The notes under the pieces were generated by a model. It worked only from the letters and a program-made list of their open reading frames with translations. It was not told where the DNA came from and made no database searches. A DNA stretch of 27,191 nt from JAAFHS01 sp031396505 (GTDB lineage Bacteria > Pseudomonadota > Alphaproteobacteria > Rhodobacterales > Rhodobacteraceae). This document shows positions 1-8,250 of the stretch, in pieces. How positions within the stretch are numbered: position 1 is the stretch's first letter; each line of letters begins with the position of its first letter. The translations under genes and the position numbers were made by a program. The stretch is taken from the NCBI GenBank assembly GCA_031396505.1, contig JANNKX010000200.1, positions 1 to 27,191 of the forward strand, written 5' to 3'.

Positions 1-821
1 GCGGCATAACCAAGGTCGATCGGGTTCCAGATCGCAAAGGACTGGGTCGCGCCCGACTCGACGCAACCCGCCATTTCGGACGGCAGGCCAAGACCGGTCA
101 CGTTGATCTGCCCGATCTTGCCCGCATCTGTCACGGCCTGACAGGCGGCAAGGATGCCCACGGTCGTCGGCGCGATGATCGCCTTGAGGTCGGGATAGGT
201 GGTCATCAACCCCTGCGCTTCGCGATAGGATTTGTCCGACAGGTCGTCGCCATAAACGGTCGCAACAAGGTTGATGCCGGGATAATTTGGCAGCACGGCT
301 TCGGCTGCGGCAATCCAGGCGTTCTGGTTGGTCGCGGTTGCCGTGGCCGACAGGATCGCCACATCACCGCCGTCGGGCATGTGGTCGGCGGCAAGCTTGA
401 TGATTGTGTTGCCGATCAATTCGGTCGACGACGGGTTGAGGTGCATCTGACGCCCCCCCTCGGCCACGCCGGAATCCCACGAGATGACCGTGATGCCACG
501 TTCCATCGCCTTTTGCAGTGCGGGCACAAGGGCATCGGGATCATTGGCGGAAATCGCAATGGCATCGACGCCCTGCGCGATCAGGCTGTTGATCACCTCG
601 ATCTGACCCTCGGCAGTGGTGTCGGTCGGGCCAGTATAGATGATTTCCACATCGCCCAGTTCGGCGGCGGCTTCTTCAGCTCCTTTAGCGGCGGCCTCGA
701 AAAAGCCGATGCCCTGCGCCTTGACTACCAATGCGATGCGCACGGTTTCGGCACTTGCACTGGTCGCAGCCATCGCAACGGCCATCGCCGCTGTCGTCAG
801 GATTGTATTCATCACACGCAT
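1..821 (-). CDS. rhaS: Rhamnose ABC transporter substrate-binding protein RhaS (C-terminus cut by window edge)
   Basis: Periplasmic sugar-binding protein of the type 1 periplasmic-binding (RbsB-like) fold, expected to bind L-rhamnose and deliver it to an ABC importer encoded to the left of the window. It begins with a clear Sec signal peptide (MRVMNTILTTAAMAVAMA, cleavage near ASA-ET). It then shows the family pattern: IALVVKAQGIGFFEAAAKGAEEAA, a hinge-type INSLIAQGVDAIAISANDPDAL block and VISWDSG. The start at 821 follows a strong AGGGAGGAAACC ribosome site. The gene lies 38 bases after rhaR on the same strand, which matches the rhaRSTPQUK order known in Rhizobium leguminosarum. About 273 residues are visible and the reading frame is still open at base 1. 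Substrate identity rests on context (rhaR, rhaD, rhaI); the fold assignment is firm. Confidence 0.88.
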   Translation of the reverse strand, partial: MRVMNTILTTAAMAVAMAATSASAETVRIALVVKAQGIGFFEAAAKGAEEAAAELGDVEIIYTGPTDTTAEGQIEVINSLIAQGVDAIAISANDPDALVPALQKAMERGITVISWDSGVAEGGRQMHLNPSSTELIGNTIIKLAADHMPDGGDVAILSATATATNQNAWIAAAEAVLPNYPGINLVATVYGDDLSDKSYREAQGLMTTYPDLKAIIAPTTVGILAACQAVTDAGKIGQINVTGLGLPSEMAGCVESGATQSFAIWNPIDLGYA

Positions 822-859
822 GGTTTCCTCCCTGGAATGTCGTGTTTTCGAACGGTCGT

Positions 860-1663
860 TCAGGATGCCGCCCCTTCGGATTGGGCGGTTCTTGGGGTTG
901 TTACGATCAGTGTCACTTCGGCGGCCTCCAGCATTGCGGCGGCCTTGTCGGGGATGCCATCGTCAGTGATGACGGCATCAATCCGGTTTAAGGGGCACAG
1001 CACCAGCGATGATCGGCTAGCGAATTTCGAACTGTCGACCAGCACGATCAACTCGTCCGCTTGCCCGATCAGCTTCTGTTCGGCCTGCACCAGCAGCGGG
1101 TCGCCTTCCATCAGGCCAATCGGGGCGAGGCCATGCGCACCCATGAACATGCGTTTGGCATAGACATTGCGCGTCACATCGTTATCGAACGGCGACAGGA
1201 TGATGTTCTGTTCGCGGTAGATCGTCCCACCTGCCAGCGTGATGGTATTCTTGGAATGCTTTAACAGATGTTCGGCAATCGGGAATGAGTTGGTGAACAC
1301 CTGCAGGCGGCGGTTGGCCAGTGGATGCACCATCTGAAACGTCGTTGTCCCGCCGTTGATGATGATCGAATCGCCATCCTCGCACAATTCCACTGCGGCC
1401 CGCGCGATGGCCTGCTTCTGGGCAGCGTTGATCGCCTCGTTCACCGAATAGGGACGCCCCGCCAGCCCGACAAATTGCGGCGGGTGCAGCGATTCGACTC
1501 CGCCCCGCACCCGGCGCAGACGCTTTTGCATGTGCAGCGTGGCGGTGTCGCGGCGAATGGTCGCCTCGGACGCGCCGGTCAGATTGCACAGATCGGTCAC
1601 CGTCATCATCGGGCGGTCCTGCACAGCGGACAAGATGATGCGATGGCGTTCCTTTTCGTGCAT
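860..1663 (-). CDS. rhaR: DeoR-family transcriptional regulator of rhamnose genes
   Basis: 267-residue DeoR/GlpR-type repressor. The N-terminal winged helix-turn-helix spans about residues 5-55 (MTVTDLCNLTGASEATIRRDTATL, then LRRVRGG). The C-terminal DeoRC sugar-phosphate-sensing domain follows, with DGDSIIINGGTTTFQM, ITLAGGTIYRE and KRMFMGAHGL. I chose the start at 1663 because MHEKERHRIIL is the usual family N-terminus and an AAGGGGGA ribosome site sits just upstream; an in-frame ATG 63 bases further upstream lacks both. It is first in the leftward rha operon and divergent from rhaD, as in rhizobia, where RhaR is a negative regulator of rhamnose catabolism. It probably responds to a phosphorylated rhamnose intermediate (inference from the DeoR family). 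Confidence 0.88.
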   Translation of the reverse strand: MHEKERHRIILSAVQDRPMMTVTDLCNLTGASEATIRRDTATLHMQKRLRRVRGGVESLHPPQFVGLAGRPYSVNEAINAAQKQAIARAAVELCEDGDSIIINGGTTTFQMVHPLANRRLQVFTNSFPIAEHLLKHSKNTITLAGGTIYREQNIILSPFDNDVTRNVYAKRMFMGAHGLAPIGLMEGDPLLVQAEQKLIGQADELIVLVDSSKFASRSSLVLCPLNRIDAVITDDGIPDKAAAMLEAAEVTLIVTTPRTAQSEGAAS

Positions 1664-1851
1664 GCAATAGTCCCCCTTGGTATCGACGATGTGACCGGAT
1701 TCGGATTCTGTCAAACAAAAAATCATTTCCGATCATGCTGCAGCTGCAAACGATCAGTCTTGATTGTTTATGATTGACTTTTGCGGGCGGTCCGATCAGC
1801 AATTGAACCATGCGGCGACACGGCTCGCCGTGGGTTTGGGGGGAGGACGGC
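1664..1851. promoter_or_regulatory. Divergent rhaR/rhaD control region with two facing operator-like elements
   Basis: 188 bases between the divergent rhaR and rhaD starts, clearly more A/T-rich than the flanking genes around 1705-1780. On the plus strand at 1761-1778 there is TGATTGTTTATGATTGAC, itself a direct repeat of TGATTG. On the minus strand at 1725-1710 there is the related TGATTTTTTGTTTGAC, so the two elements face each other across about 35 bases. DeoR-family repressors commonly use repeated T-rich half-sites, so these are the likeliest RhaR sites (inference). A TTGACA hexamer on the minus strand (1714-1709) could be a -35 box for rhaR, but I see no convincing -10 box. Confidence 0.5.
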
Positions 1852-3951
1852 ATGTCGACATCAGCGCCCGCGCGGCTCGAAAACCATTGGGATGACGTAC
1901 GCGCCCATGGGATGACCGAGGCGGAAAAGCTGCTGTACCGGTCGAACCTTCTGGGGTCGGACAAGCGGATCACCAATTACGGTGGCGGCAACACGTCGGC
2001 CAAAGTGAAAGAAACGGACCCCCTGACAGGTGCCCCGGTCGAGGTTTTGTGGGTCAAAGGGTCCGGCGGCGATGTGGGTTCCATCAAGATGGACGGTTTT
2101 GCCACGCTGTATATGGACAAGCTGTGCGCGTTGAAGGGCATCTATCGCGGGCTGGCACATGAGGATGAAATGGTCGGCCTGCTGCCCCATTGCACCTTCA
2201 ATCTGAACTCGCGTGCGGCGTCGATTGACACGCCGCTTCATGCGTATGTGCCGCGCAAACATGTCGATCATATGCACCCGGATTCGATCATTGCGATTGC
2301 GGCGGCCAAGAATTCCCGCGCGCTGACGGCGGAAATCTTTGGCGATGCGATCGGCTGGTTGCCGTGGAAAAGGCCCGGCTTTGAACTGGGCCTGTGGTTG
2401 GAGAAGTACTGTCTGGATCATCCCGATGCCAAGGGTGTCGTGCTGGAATCGCACGGGCTGTTCACCTGGGATGATGATGCCAAGGCCTGCTATGCGCTGA
2501 CGCTGGATATCATCCAAAAGGCGATGGATTGGTTTACCGCGCAGACGACAGACAAGCCTGCGTTCGGGGGGGCAGCGCATGTCAGCCTGCCGCCGGTGGA
2601 ACGCCGCGCCATAGCCGCGCGGCTGATGCCTGCCATACGGGGCATGGTGTCGGGTCAGCAGCATATGGTGGGGCATTTTGATGACAGCGATGCGGTGCTG
2701 GAATTTGTGAATGCCAAGGGAATGGCCCCGCTCGCCGCCCTTGGCACGTCCTGCCCTGACCATTTCCTGCGCACGAAAATCCGCCCGCTGGTGGTGGAAT
2801 TCGACCCTGCGTTGGGGAATGTCGATGCAGTTCTGGCAGGTCTTCCTGCACAGGTGGCGGCCTACCGCGATGATTATGCAGCCTACTACGCGCGCTGCAA
2901 GCATGACAATTCGCCCCCCCTGCGCGACCCCAATGCGGTGGTCTATCTGGTGCCGGGCGTTGGCATGATGACCTTTGCCAAGGACAAGACGACAGCGCGC
3001 ATATCGGCCGAGTTCTACATCAACGCGATCAACGTGATGCGCGGGGCGAGTGCGGTGTCGGAATATTGCGGACTGCCCGAACAAGAGGCGTTCGATATCG
3101 AATACTGGCTGCTGGAAGAGGCGAAACTGCAGCGCATGCCGCGCCCGAAATCGCTGGCCGGGCGCGTGGCACTGGTGACAGGTGGCGCTGGCGGTATCGG
3201 ATCGGCCACGACAGAACGCTATCTGGCGGAAGGCGCGTGCGTGATGCTGGCCGATATTGATGGCGCGGCACTGATGGCCACTGGCGATGATCTGGCGGCG
3301 CGCTATGGCCGCGACGTAGTGCGGACGGTGGTCATGAATGTCACGGACGAACAGGCTGTGATTGCCGCTTACGCGCAGATGGCGGTGGAATTCGGCGGCG
3401 TGGATATTCTGGTATCGAACGCCGGCATCGCGTCATCGGCCCCGATTGAGGAAACGACGCTGGCGCTGTGGAACAAGAACATGGATATCCTGTCAACGGG
3501 GTACTTCCTTGTGTCGCGTGAAGCGTTCAAGGTGATGCGGGCGCAAGGGATCGGCGGGGCGGTGGTATTCATCGCGTCCAAGAACGGGCTTGCGGCGTCG
3601 CCGAATGCGGCGGCCTATTGCACGGCAAAGGCGGCAGAAATTCACCTTGCGCGCTGCCTTGCGCTGGAGGGGGCCGAGGCGGGTATTCGCGTGAACGTGG
3701 TCAACCCCGACGCCGTACTGCGTGGATCGAAAATCTGGTCAGGCGAATGGCTGACGCAGCGCGCTTCGACCTATAAAACCGATAAGGACGGGCTGGAGGA
3801 GATGTATCGCGAGCGGTCCATGCTGAAACGGTCAGTGTTCCCGCAAGACATTGCCGAGGCCGCATATTTCCTAGCGTCAGATGCATCGTCAAAATCGACG
3901 GGGAACATCATCAACGTGGACGCAGGCAACGTGCAGGCCTTTACGCGCTAA
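1852..3951 (+). CDS. rhaD: Bifunctional rhamnulose-1-phosphate aldolase / short-chain dehydrogenase
   Basis: 699-residue natural fusion. The N-terminal class II aldolase domain (about residues 20-420) should cleave L-rhamnulose-1-phosphate to dihydroxyacetone phosphate and L-lactaldehyde. It carries GGGNTSAK (44-51), the metal-ligand motif HVDHMHPD (His140, His142) and ESHGLF (His201). The C-terminal SDR domain starts at about residue 435 with TGGAGGIG (443-450), SNAG (522-525) and the catalytic YCTAK (Tyr589, Lys593). It probably oxidises the lactaldehyde product to lactate. This domain order is that of the rhizobial RhaD family. The start at 1852 follows GGGAGGACGGC; an in-frame ATG at 1810 adds only 14 atypical residues. 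rhaI follows after 10 bases, so the two are one transcription unit driven from the divergent rha control region. Confidence 0.93.
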   Translation: MSTSAPARLENHWDDVRAHGMTEAEKLLYRSNLLGSDKRITNYGGGNTSAKVKETDPLTGAPVEVLWVKGSGGDVGSIKMDGFATLYMDKLCALKGIYRGLAHEDEMVGLLPHCTFNLNSRAASIDTPLHAYVPRKHVDHMHPDSIIAIAAAKNSRALTAEIFGDAIGWLPWKRPGFELGLWLEKYCLDHPDAKGVVLESHGLFTWDDDAKACYALTLDIIQKAMDWFTAQTTDKPAFGGAAHVSLPPVERRAIAARLMPAIRGMVSGQQHMVGHFDDSDAVLEFVNAKGMAPLAALGTSCPDHFLRTKIRPLVVEFDPALGNVDAVLAGLPAQVAAYRDDYAAYYARCKHDNSPPLRDPNAVVYLVPGVGMMTFAKDKTTARISAEFYINAINVMRGASAVSEYCGLPEQEAFDIEYWLLEEAKLQRMPRPKSLAGRVALVTGGAGGIGSATTERYLAEGACVMLADIDGAALMATGDDLAARYGRDVVRTVVMNVTDEQAVIAAYAQMAVEFGGVDILVSNAGIASSAPIEETTLALWNKNMDILSTGYFLVSREAFKVMRAQGIGGAVVFIASKNGLAASPNAAAYCTAKAAEIHLARCLALEGAEAGIRVNVVNPDAVLRGSKIWSGEWLTQRASTYKTDKDGLEEMYRERSMLKRSVFPQDIAEAAYFLASDASSKSTGNIINVDAGNVQAFTR

Positions 3952-3961
3952 GGGGAACGCC

Positions 3962-5236
3962 ATGATCGACCAATCCATCGTCTCGGCCGAAAACGCAAAG
4001 CGCGACCGCGCGCTGCAGGATGACTATGCCGCCTTGGGCGCGCAATTGGCCCGGCGCGGCATCGATATCGCTGCCGTCACGGCCAAGGTCGCGGCTTACG
4101 GCGTGGCCGTGCCGTCATGGGGCGTCGGCACGGGGGGCACGCGGTTTGCGCGCTTTCCGGGGGAAGGTGAGCCCCGCCATATCTTTGACAAGCTGGATGA
4201 TTGCGGCGTGATCCAGCAGTTGACGCGTGCGACGCCGACCGTGTCGCTGCATATCCCGTGGGACATGGCCCCGGCGGGCGATCTGCTGGGCAAGGCGGCG
4301 GAGGTTGGTCTTGGCTTTGATGCGATGAATTCCAATACCTTTCAGGATCAGCCGCGCCAACCGCACAGTTATAAATTCGGCTCGCTTTCGCATGCCGATG
4401 CGGCCACGCGGCAGCAGGCGGTCGATCACAATATCGCGTGTATCGAACTCGGTGCGCAGTTGGGGTCAAAGGCGCTGACGGTATGGATCGGCGACGGGTC
4501 GAACTTTCCGGGTCAGACGCATTTCACCCGGCAGTTCGAACGGTATCTGGACGCGATGAAAGCGATTTATGCAGCCCTTCCCGCAGATTGGCGCCTGTTC
4601 AGTGAACACAAGATGTACGAACCTGCGTTCTATTCGACCGTCGTGCAGGATTGGGGCACGAACTATCTGATCGCGACGGAACTCGGCCCGCAGGCCCAGT
4701 GCCTTGTCGACCTTGGCCATCATGCGCCGAATGTGAATATCGAAATGATCGTGGCGCGGCTGATCCAGTTTGGCAAACTGGGTGGCTTTCATTTCAACGA
4801 CAGCAAATATGGCGATGACGATCTGGATGCAGGGTCGATTGACCCATTCCGTCTATTTCTGGTGTTCAACGAACTGGTCGATGCCGAAGGCAAGCCGGGG
4901 TTCAACCCTGCCCACATGCTGGATCAGTCACATAACGTGACCGATCCCATCGAAAGCCTGATGTCATCGGCGAACGAGGTGCGCCGCGCCTATGCGCAGG
5001 CCCTGCTGGTGGATAGGGTGGCACTGGCGGGGTTTCAGGATGATAGCGACGCGCTGATGGCGGCGCAGACGCTGAAGGCCGGGTTTCGCACCGATGTGGA
5101 ACCAATCCTCGCCATGGCGCGCGTGCAGGCGGGCGGAGCAATCGATCCGGTGGGCACGTACCGTGTGGCCGGATACCGTGCACGGGTTGCAGCGCAGCGG
5201 CCAATGGTGACAGGCGCCGGTGGCGGGATCGTGTGA
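3962..5236 (+). CDS. rhaI: L-rhamnose isomerase, rhizobial type
   Basis: 424-residue TIM-barrel isomerase of the xylose-isomerase-like superfamily that interconverts L-rhamnose and L-rhamnulose, the first step before RhaK and RhaD. Recognisable blocks are GFDAMNSNTFQDQ, WIGDGSNFPGQTHF, and metal-binding segments LFSEHKMYEP (Glu), CLVDLGHH (Asp, His) and HFNDSKYGDDDLDAG (Asp cluster). It is the form found beside fused RhaD in rhizobia rather than the E. coli RhaA. The start follows an AAGGGGAACGCC ribosome site and lies 10 bases after the rhaD stop. No clear terminator is visible in the 65 bases before the next gene, so read-through into the haloperoxidase-like gene is possible. Confidence 0.93.
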   Translation: MIDQSIVSAENAKRDRALQDDYAALGAQLARRGIDIAAVTAKVAAYGVAVPSWGVGTGGTRFARFPGEGEPRHIFDKLDDCGVIQQLTRATPTVSLHIPWDMAPAGDLLGKAAEVGLGFDAMNSNTFQDQPRQPHSYKFGSLSHADAATRQQAVDHNIACIELGAQLGSKALTVWIGDGSNFPGQTHFTRQFERYLDAMKAIYAALPADWRLFSEHKMYEPAFYSTVVQDWGTNYLIATELGPQAQCLVDLGHHAPNVNIEMIVARLIQFGKLGGFHFNDSKYGDDDLDAGSIDPFRLFLVFNELVDAEGKPGFNPAHMLDQSHNVTDPIESLMSSANEVRRAYAQALLVDRVALAGFQDDSDALMAAQTLKAGFRTDVEPILAMARVQAGGAIDPVGTYRVAGYRARVAAQRPMVTGAGGGIV

Positions 5237-5301
5237 TCTGACGGCTTGCGCCGGGTCCGGTATCTGTGGTCATTTGCCGCCATCGGGTGATGGAGGCGAT
5301 G

Positions 5302-6615
5302 ATGCGGCGCACGCGGCGGCAGGTGGTGGCGGGATTGGCGGCTGTGCTGGGTGCGGCACCTTTGGCCACATGGGCCGATGACGCGCGCCCAACGCCGCAG
5401 GCCGTGGTGCAGCGGTGGTATCGCCTGATCCTTGAACTGGTGCGCCATACGCCAACCTATTCGCCCCCGGTTGCCAGCCGGGCCTTGGCCTATATCGGGA
5501 TCACGGCATATGAGGTTGTGGCCAGCACGGGCACGGCGTTGCGCAGCCTTACCGGGCAGGTGCATGACCTGATACCGCTGCCGCAGTCTGCCATCGCGGT
5601 GGACCGCGGGGTGGCGCTTCATGCGGCGATGGCCGTGGTTGTGCAGGCGATGTTCGGCAATACCGGGCCGACGGGGCAGCGCGCGATGCAGGCTATGACG
5701 GACAAAGGGGCCTTGCGGCAGGCCACAGGCGTTGCACCCGATCTGGTCGCACAGTCGGTGGCGCATGGCCGGTCGGTTGCGGCCCATATCCTTGCATGGT
5801 CGCAGTCTGATGGTGGCGCCGTCGTGGAAAACATGGGCTTCCCGCTCAGCTATGCCTTGGGCAACACACCGGCCGCATGGGTGCCCACATCGCGTGTCGC
5901 CCAGCAGCAATTCCCGTTGCTGCCGCTGTGGGGCCGGAACCGCCCCTTTGCAATGCCCGCTGGCGATGCCTGCGGCCTGCCACCCCCGCCAGACTACAGC
6001 GAGGACCCATCATCGGCCTTTTTTGCCGAAGCGCGCGAAGTCTATGACACGGTGAAAGGGCTGACCGATGATCAGAAACGCATTGCGCGGTTTTGGTCGG
6101 ATGATGCCATGCTGTCGCCCACGCCGCCCGGTCACTGGATGCATATTGCGCTTCGCGCTCTGGACGATGAAGGTGCCGATCTGGTGCAGCATGTCGATGT
6201 GCTGGCACGCCTTGGCATCGCGGTGGCAGACGCGTTCATCGCCTGCTGGGCCAGCAAATATACCTATGACTTGCTGCGCCCCGTTACCTACATCCGCCGC
6301 TTTATCGACCCAAAGTTTGAACCCCTGCTGAACACGCCACCCTTCCCCGAATACCCCAGCGGGCACAGCACGCAATCGGCGGCAGCGGCGGTGGTTCTGA
6401 CGGCGATCTGGGGCGAACATTTCGCGTTTGACGATGACACGCATGTCGATGAGGGAATGCCTGCGCGGTCATTTGCAAGCTTTCACGCGGCGGCGGATGA
6501 GGCCGCCCTTTCGCGCCTTTATGGCGGTATCCACTTTCGCGCGGCGATTGAACGCGGGTTGGCGCAGGGACGTTGCGTCGGGGCCTTTGCGGCCGGGTTG
6601 CAAACAAGGATATGA
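5302..6615 (+). CDS. Exported PAP2 / vanadium-dependent haloperoxidase-like protein
   Basis: 437-residue helical protein of the vanadium haloperoxidase/PAP2 phosphatase superfamily. The three signature blocks are in order: K-x6-RP as KYTYDLLRP (Lys319, Arg326), PSGH (352-355) and SR-x5-H as SRLYGGIH (Ser404-His411). The usual final Asp four residues after the last His is Ala (A415), although the sequence is otherwise intact. The leader MRRTRRQVVAGLAAVLG with an Ala-rich end looks like a twin-arginine (Tat) signal, consistent with export of a folded cofactor-bearing enzyme. The start at 5302 has GGAGG five bases upstream; ATGs at 5290 and 5299 are alternatives. The stop overlaps the next start (ATGA), so it is translationally coupled to the CRTAC1-type protein. 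True halide oxidation versus phosphatase activity cannot be settled from sequence. Confidence 0.82.
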   Translation: MRRTRRQVVAGLAAVLGAAPLATWADDARPTPQAVVQRWYRLILELVRHTPTYSPPVASRALAYIGITAYEVVASTGTALRSLTGQVHDLIPLPQSAIAVDRGVALHAAMAVVVQAMFGNTGPTGQRAMQAMTDKGALRQATGVAPDLVAQSVAHGRSVAAHILAWSQSDGGAVVENMGFPLSYALGNTPAAWVPTSRVAQQQFPLLPLWGRNRPFAMPAGDACGLPPPPDYSEDPSSAFFAEAREVYDTVKGLTDDQKRIARFWSDDAMLSPTPPGHWMHIALRALDDEGADLVQHVDVLARLGIAVADAFIACWASKYTYDLLRPVTYIRRFIDPKFEPLLNTPPFPEYPSGHSTQSAAAAVVLTAIWGEHFAFDDDTHVDEGMPARSFASFHAAADEAALSRLYGGIHFRAAIERGLAQGRCVGAFAAGLQTRI

Positions 6616-8186
6616 CGATGCGGATGCTGGTTTTTGTGCTGATGGCAACGGCGGCCCGGGCGGACGATATGGTGATCCCGCAATTTGCCGACGACGGCGC
6701 TGCGGCTGGTATCACATCCGTTTACGCGGGCGACTGGCAGTACTTTGTCGGTGGCGGTGTTGCGGTGTTTGACTGCAATGCCGATGGATTTCAGGACATG
6801 CTGCTGGCCGGGGGCGAGGCGCCGGCAACCTTTTATCGCAACGTCGGCGCGCAAGGTGGCGCGCTTGCGTTTCAGGCTGCGGCCAGCGGGTTGGAAATGG
6901 ACGCGGTGACAGGGGCTTATCCGCTGGATGTGGACGGTGACGGGATCATCGATGTTGCCTTGTTGCGCGTGGGCGAAAACCATTTGATGCGCGGGCTCGG
7001 CTATTGCCGTTTTGCCTCTGCCAACGCCGATTGGGGCTTTGATGGCGGGGATGCATGGTCAACGGCCTTTGCCGCCACCTGGGAGGCGGGGGCGACGTGG
7101 CCGACAATCGCGATCGGCAATTATCTGGATCGGGATGAGGAAGACTTTCCTTGGGGGTCATGCACCGACAACTGGCTGCATCGCCCATCAGGTGATGGGT
7201 TCGCCCCGCCCTTACCCCTGACACCCAGCTTTTGTGCCCTGTCGATGCTGTTCACCGACTGGGATCGGTCTGGCACGCCTGCCTTGCGCGTGTCCAATGA
7301 CCGCGAATATTACCGGGGCGGACAGGAACAGATGTGGCGCATGCCACCCGGTGAGGCCCCTGCGCTGTATACCGAGGCCGAAGGCTGGCAACGGCTGCGG
7401 GTCTGGGGGATGGGGATTGCCAGCCATGACGTGACAGGCGACGGCTACCCCGATTACTTTTTGACCAGCATGGCCGACAACAAGTTTCAGACCCTGACCC
7501 AGCCGGATGCAGGCCCGCCCTTGCCACGCTTTGCCGATGTGGCCTTTGCACGCGGGATCACGGCGCACCGGCCCTATACAGGCACAGATCTTTTTCCCAG
7601 CACGGCTTGGCACGCGCAGTTTGACGATGTGAACAATGACGGGCGGGCCGATTTGTTCATCGCAAAGGGCAATGTGTCGCAAATGCCCGATTTCGCGCAG
7701 GCCGACCCGAATAACCTGCTGCTGCAAACGCCGGATGGCACCTTCATCGAGGCGGGCGATCTTGCGGGCGTGGCCTCGGTTGCAACATCGCGCGGGGCGG
7801 CGCTGGCGGATTTAAACATGGACGGGTTGCTTGACCTTGTGGTCGTGAACCGGTGGGAACCAGCGCAACTATGGCGCAACGTGACGCCCGATCCGCAGGC
7901 TTGGGCCGGGGTGCGCCTGCAACAACCGGGGGCGAACCGCGATGCCATCGGCGCCTGGGTCGAAGTGCGGCGCGCCGATCAGGTAACGCGGCGCGAGATC
8001 ACGCTGGGCGGTGGCCACGCCAGCGGGCAGGTGGGCTGGCTGCACTTTGGGCTTGGTGATGCAGCAACGGCCGAGGTACGGGTGATCTGGCCGGATGGCA
8101 GCACGGACGACTGGCAAGCCCTGCCTGCGAACGCGTTTTCCACCCTGTCTCCCGGACAACCGCCACGGCCCTACTCACGGCCTTAA
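6612..8186 (+). CDS. Exported CRTAC1-type protein with FG-GAP/VCBS repeats and UnbV (ASPIC) domain
   Basis: 524 residues from the ATG at 6612 (522 from the ATG at 6618, which is better spaced from AAGGA). A short Sec signal (MLVFVLMATAARA-DD) is followed by a beta-propeller of FG-GAP-like repeats. Each repeat carries a calcium-type loop: DCNADGFQD, DVDGDGIID, DVTGDGYPD, DVNNDGRAD and DLNMDGLLD. The C-terminus is a UnbV/ASPIC domain (GAWVEVRRADQVTRREI, then GLGDAATAEVRVIWPDGS). Proteins of this kind are secreted and calcium-stabilised; their bacterial function is poorly defined. The ATGA overlap with the upstream haloperoxidase-like gene suggests the two work together in the periplasm or outside the cell (inference). 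Confidence 0.85.
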   Translation: MTMRMLVFVLMATAARADDMVIPQFADDGAAAGITSVYAGDWQYFVGGGVAVFDCNADGFQDMLLAGGEAPATFYRNVGAQGGALAFQAAASGLEMDAVTGAYPLDVDGDGIIDVALLRVGENHLMRGLGYCRFASANADWGFDGGDAWSTAFAATWEAGATWPTIAIGNYLDRDEEDFPWGSCTDNWLHRPSGDGFAPPLPLTPSFCALSMLFTDWDRSGTPALRVSNDREYYRGGQEQMWRMPPGEAPALYTEAEGWQRLRVWGMGIASHDVTGDGYPDYFLTSMADNKFQTLTQPDAGPPLPRFADVAFARGITAHRPYTGTDLFPSTAWHAQFDDVNNDGRADLFIAKGNVSQMPDFAQADPNNLLLQTPDGTFIEAGDLAGVASVATSRGAALADLNMDGLLDLVVVNRWEPAQLWRNVTPDPQAWAGVRLQQPGANRDAIGAWVEVRRADQVTRREITLGGGHASGQVGWLHFGLGDAATAEVRVIWPDGSTDDWQALPANAFSTLSPGQPPRPYSRP

Positions 8187-8225
8187 ACCCTTTTCGCGCA
8201 TCCAGTGTTCTGCTAACCTTTGATC

Positions 8226-8237
8226 CAAAGCGCTTTG
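8226..8237. promoter_or_regulatory. LacI-type operator palindrome upstream of the thuA-like operon
   Basis: Perfect 12-base palindrome CAAAGCGCTTTG, centred 19 bases before the thuA-like start. The core AAAGCGCTTT with a central CG is the classic half-site arrangement of LacI/GalR-family sugar repressors. No LacI gene lies in the window, so the regulator would be encoded elsewhere. The position, just before the ribosome site, suits repression. Confidence 0.55.
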
Positions 8238-8250
8238 ACAGGGGGGTGCG

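Noticed and set aside
381..1163. 260-codon plus-strand frame antisense to rhaS/rhaR
   Set aside because: It crosses two well-identified genes on the other strand, has no recognisable domain or ribosome site, and is a GC-rich shadow frame.
1861..3084. 407-codon minus-strand frame opposite rhaD
   Set aside because: His/Arg-rich mirror of the aldolase codons with no family resemblance; rhaD is certain.
8187..8250. Terminator between the CRTAC1-type gene and the thuA-like gene
   Set aside because: The only clear symmetry is the 12-base LacI-type palindrome, which has no spacer loop or T tract.
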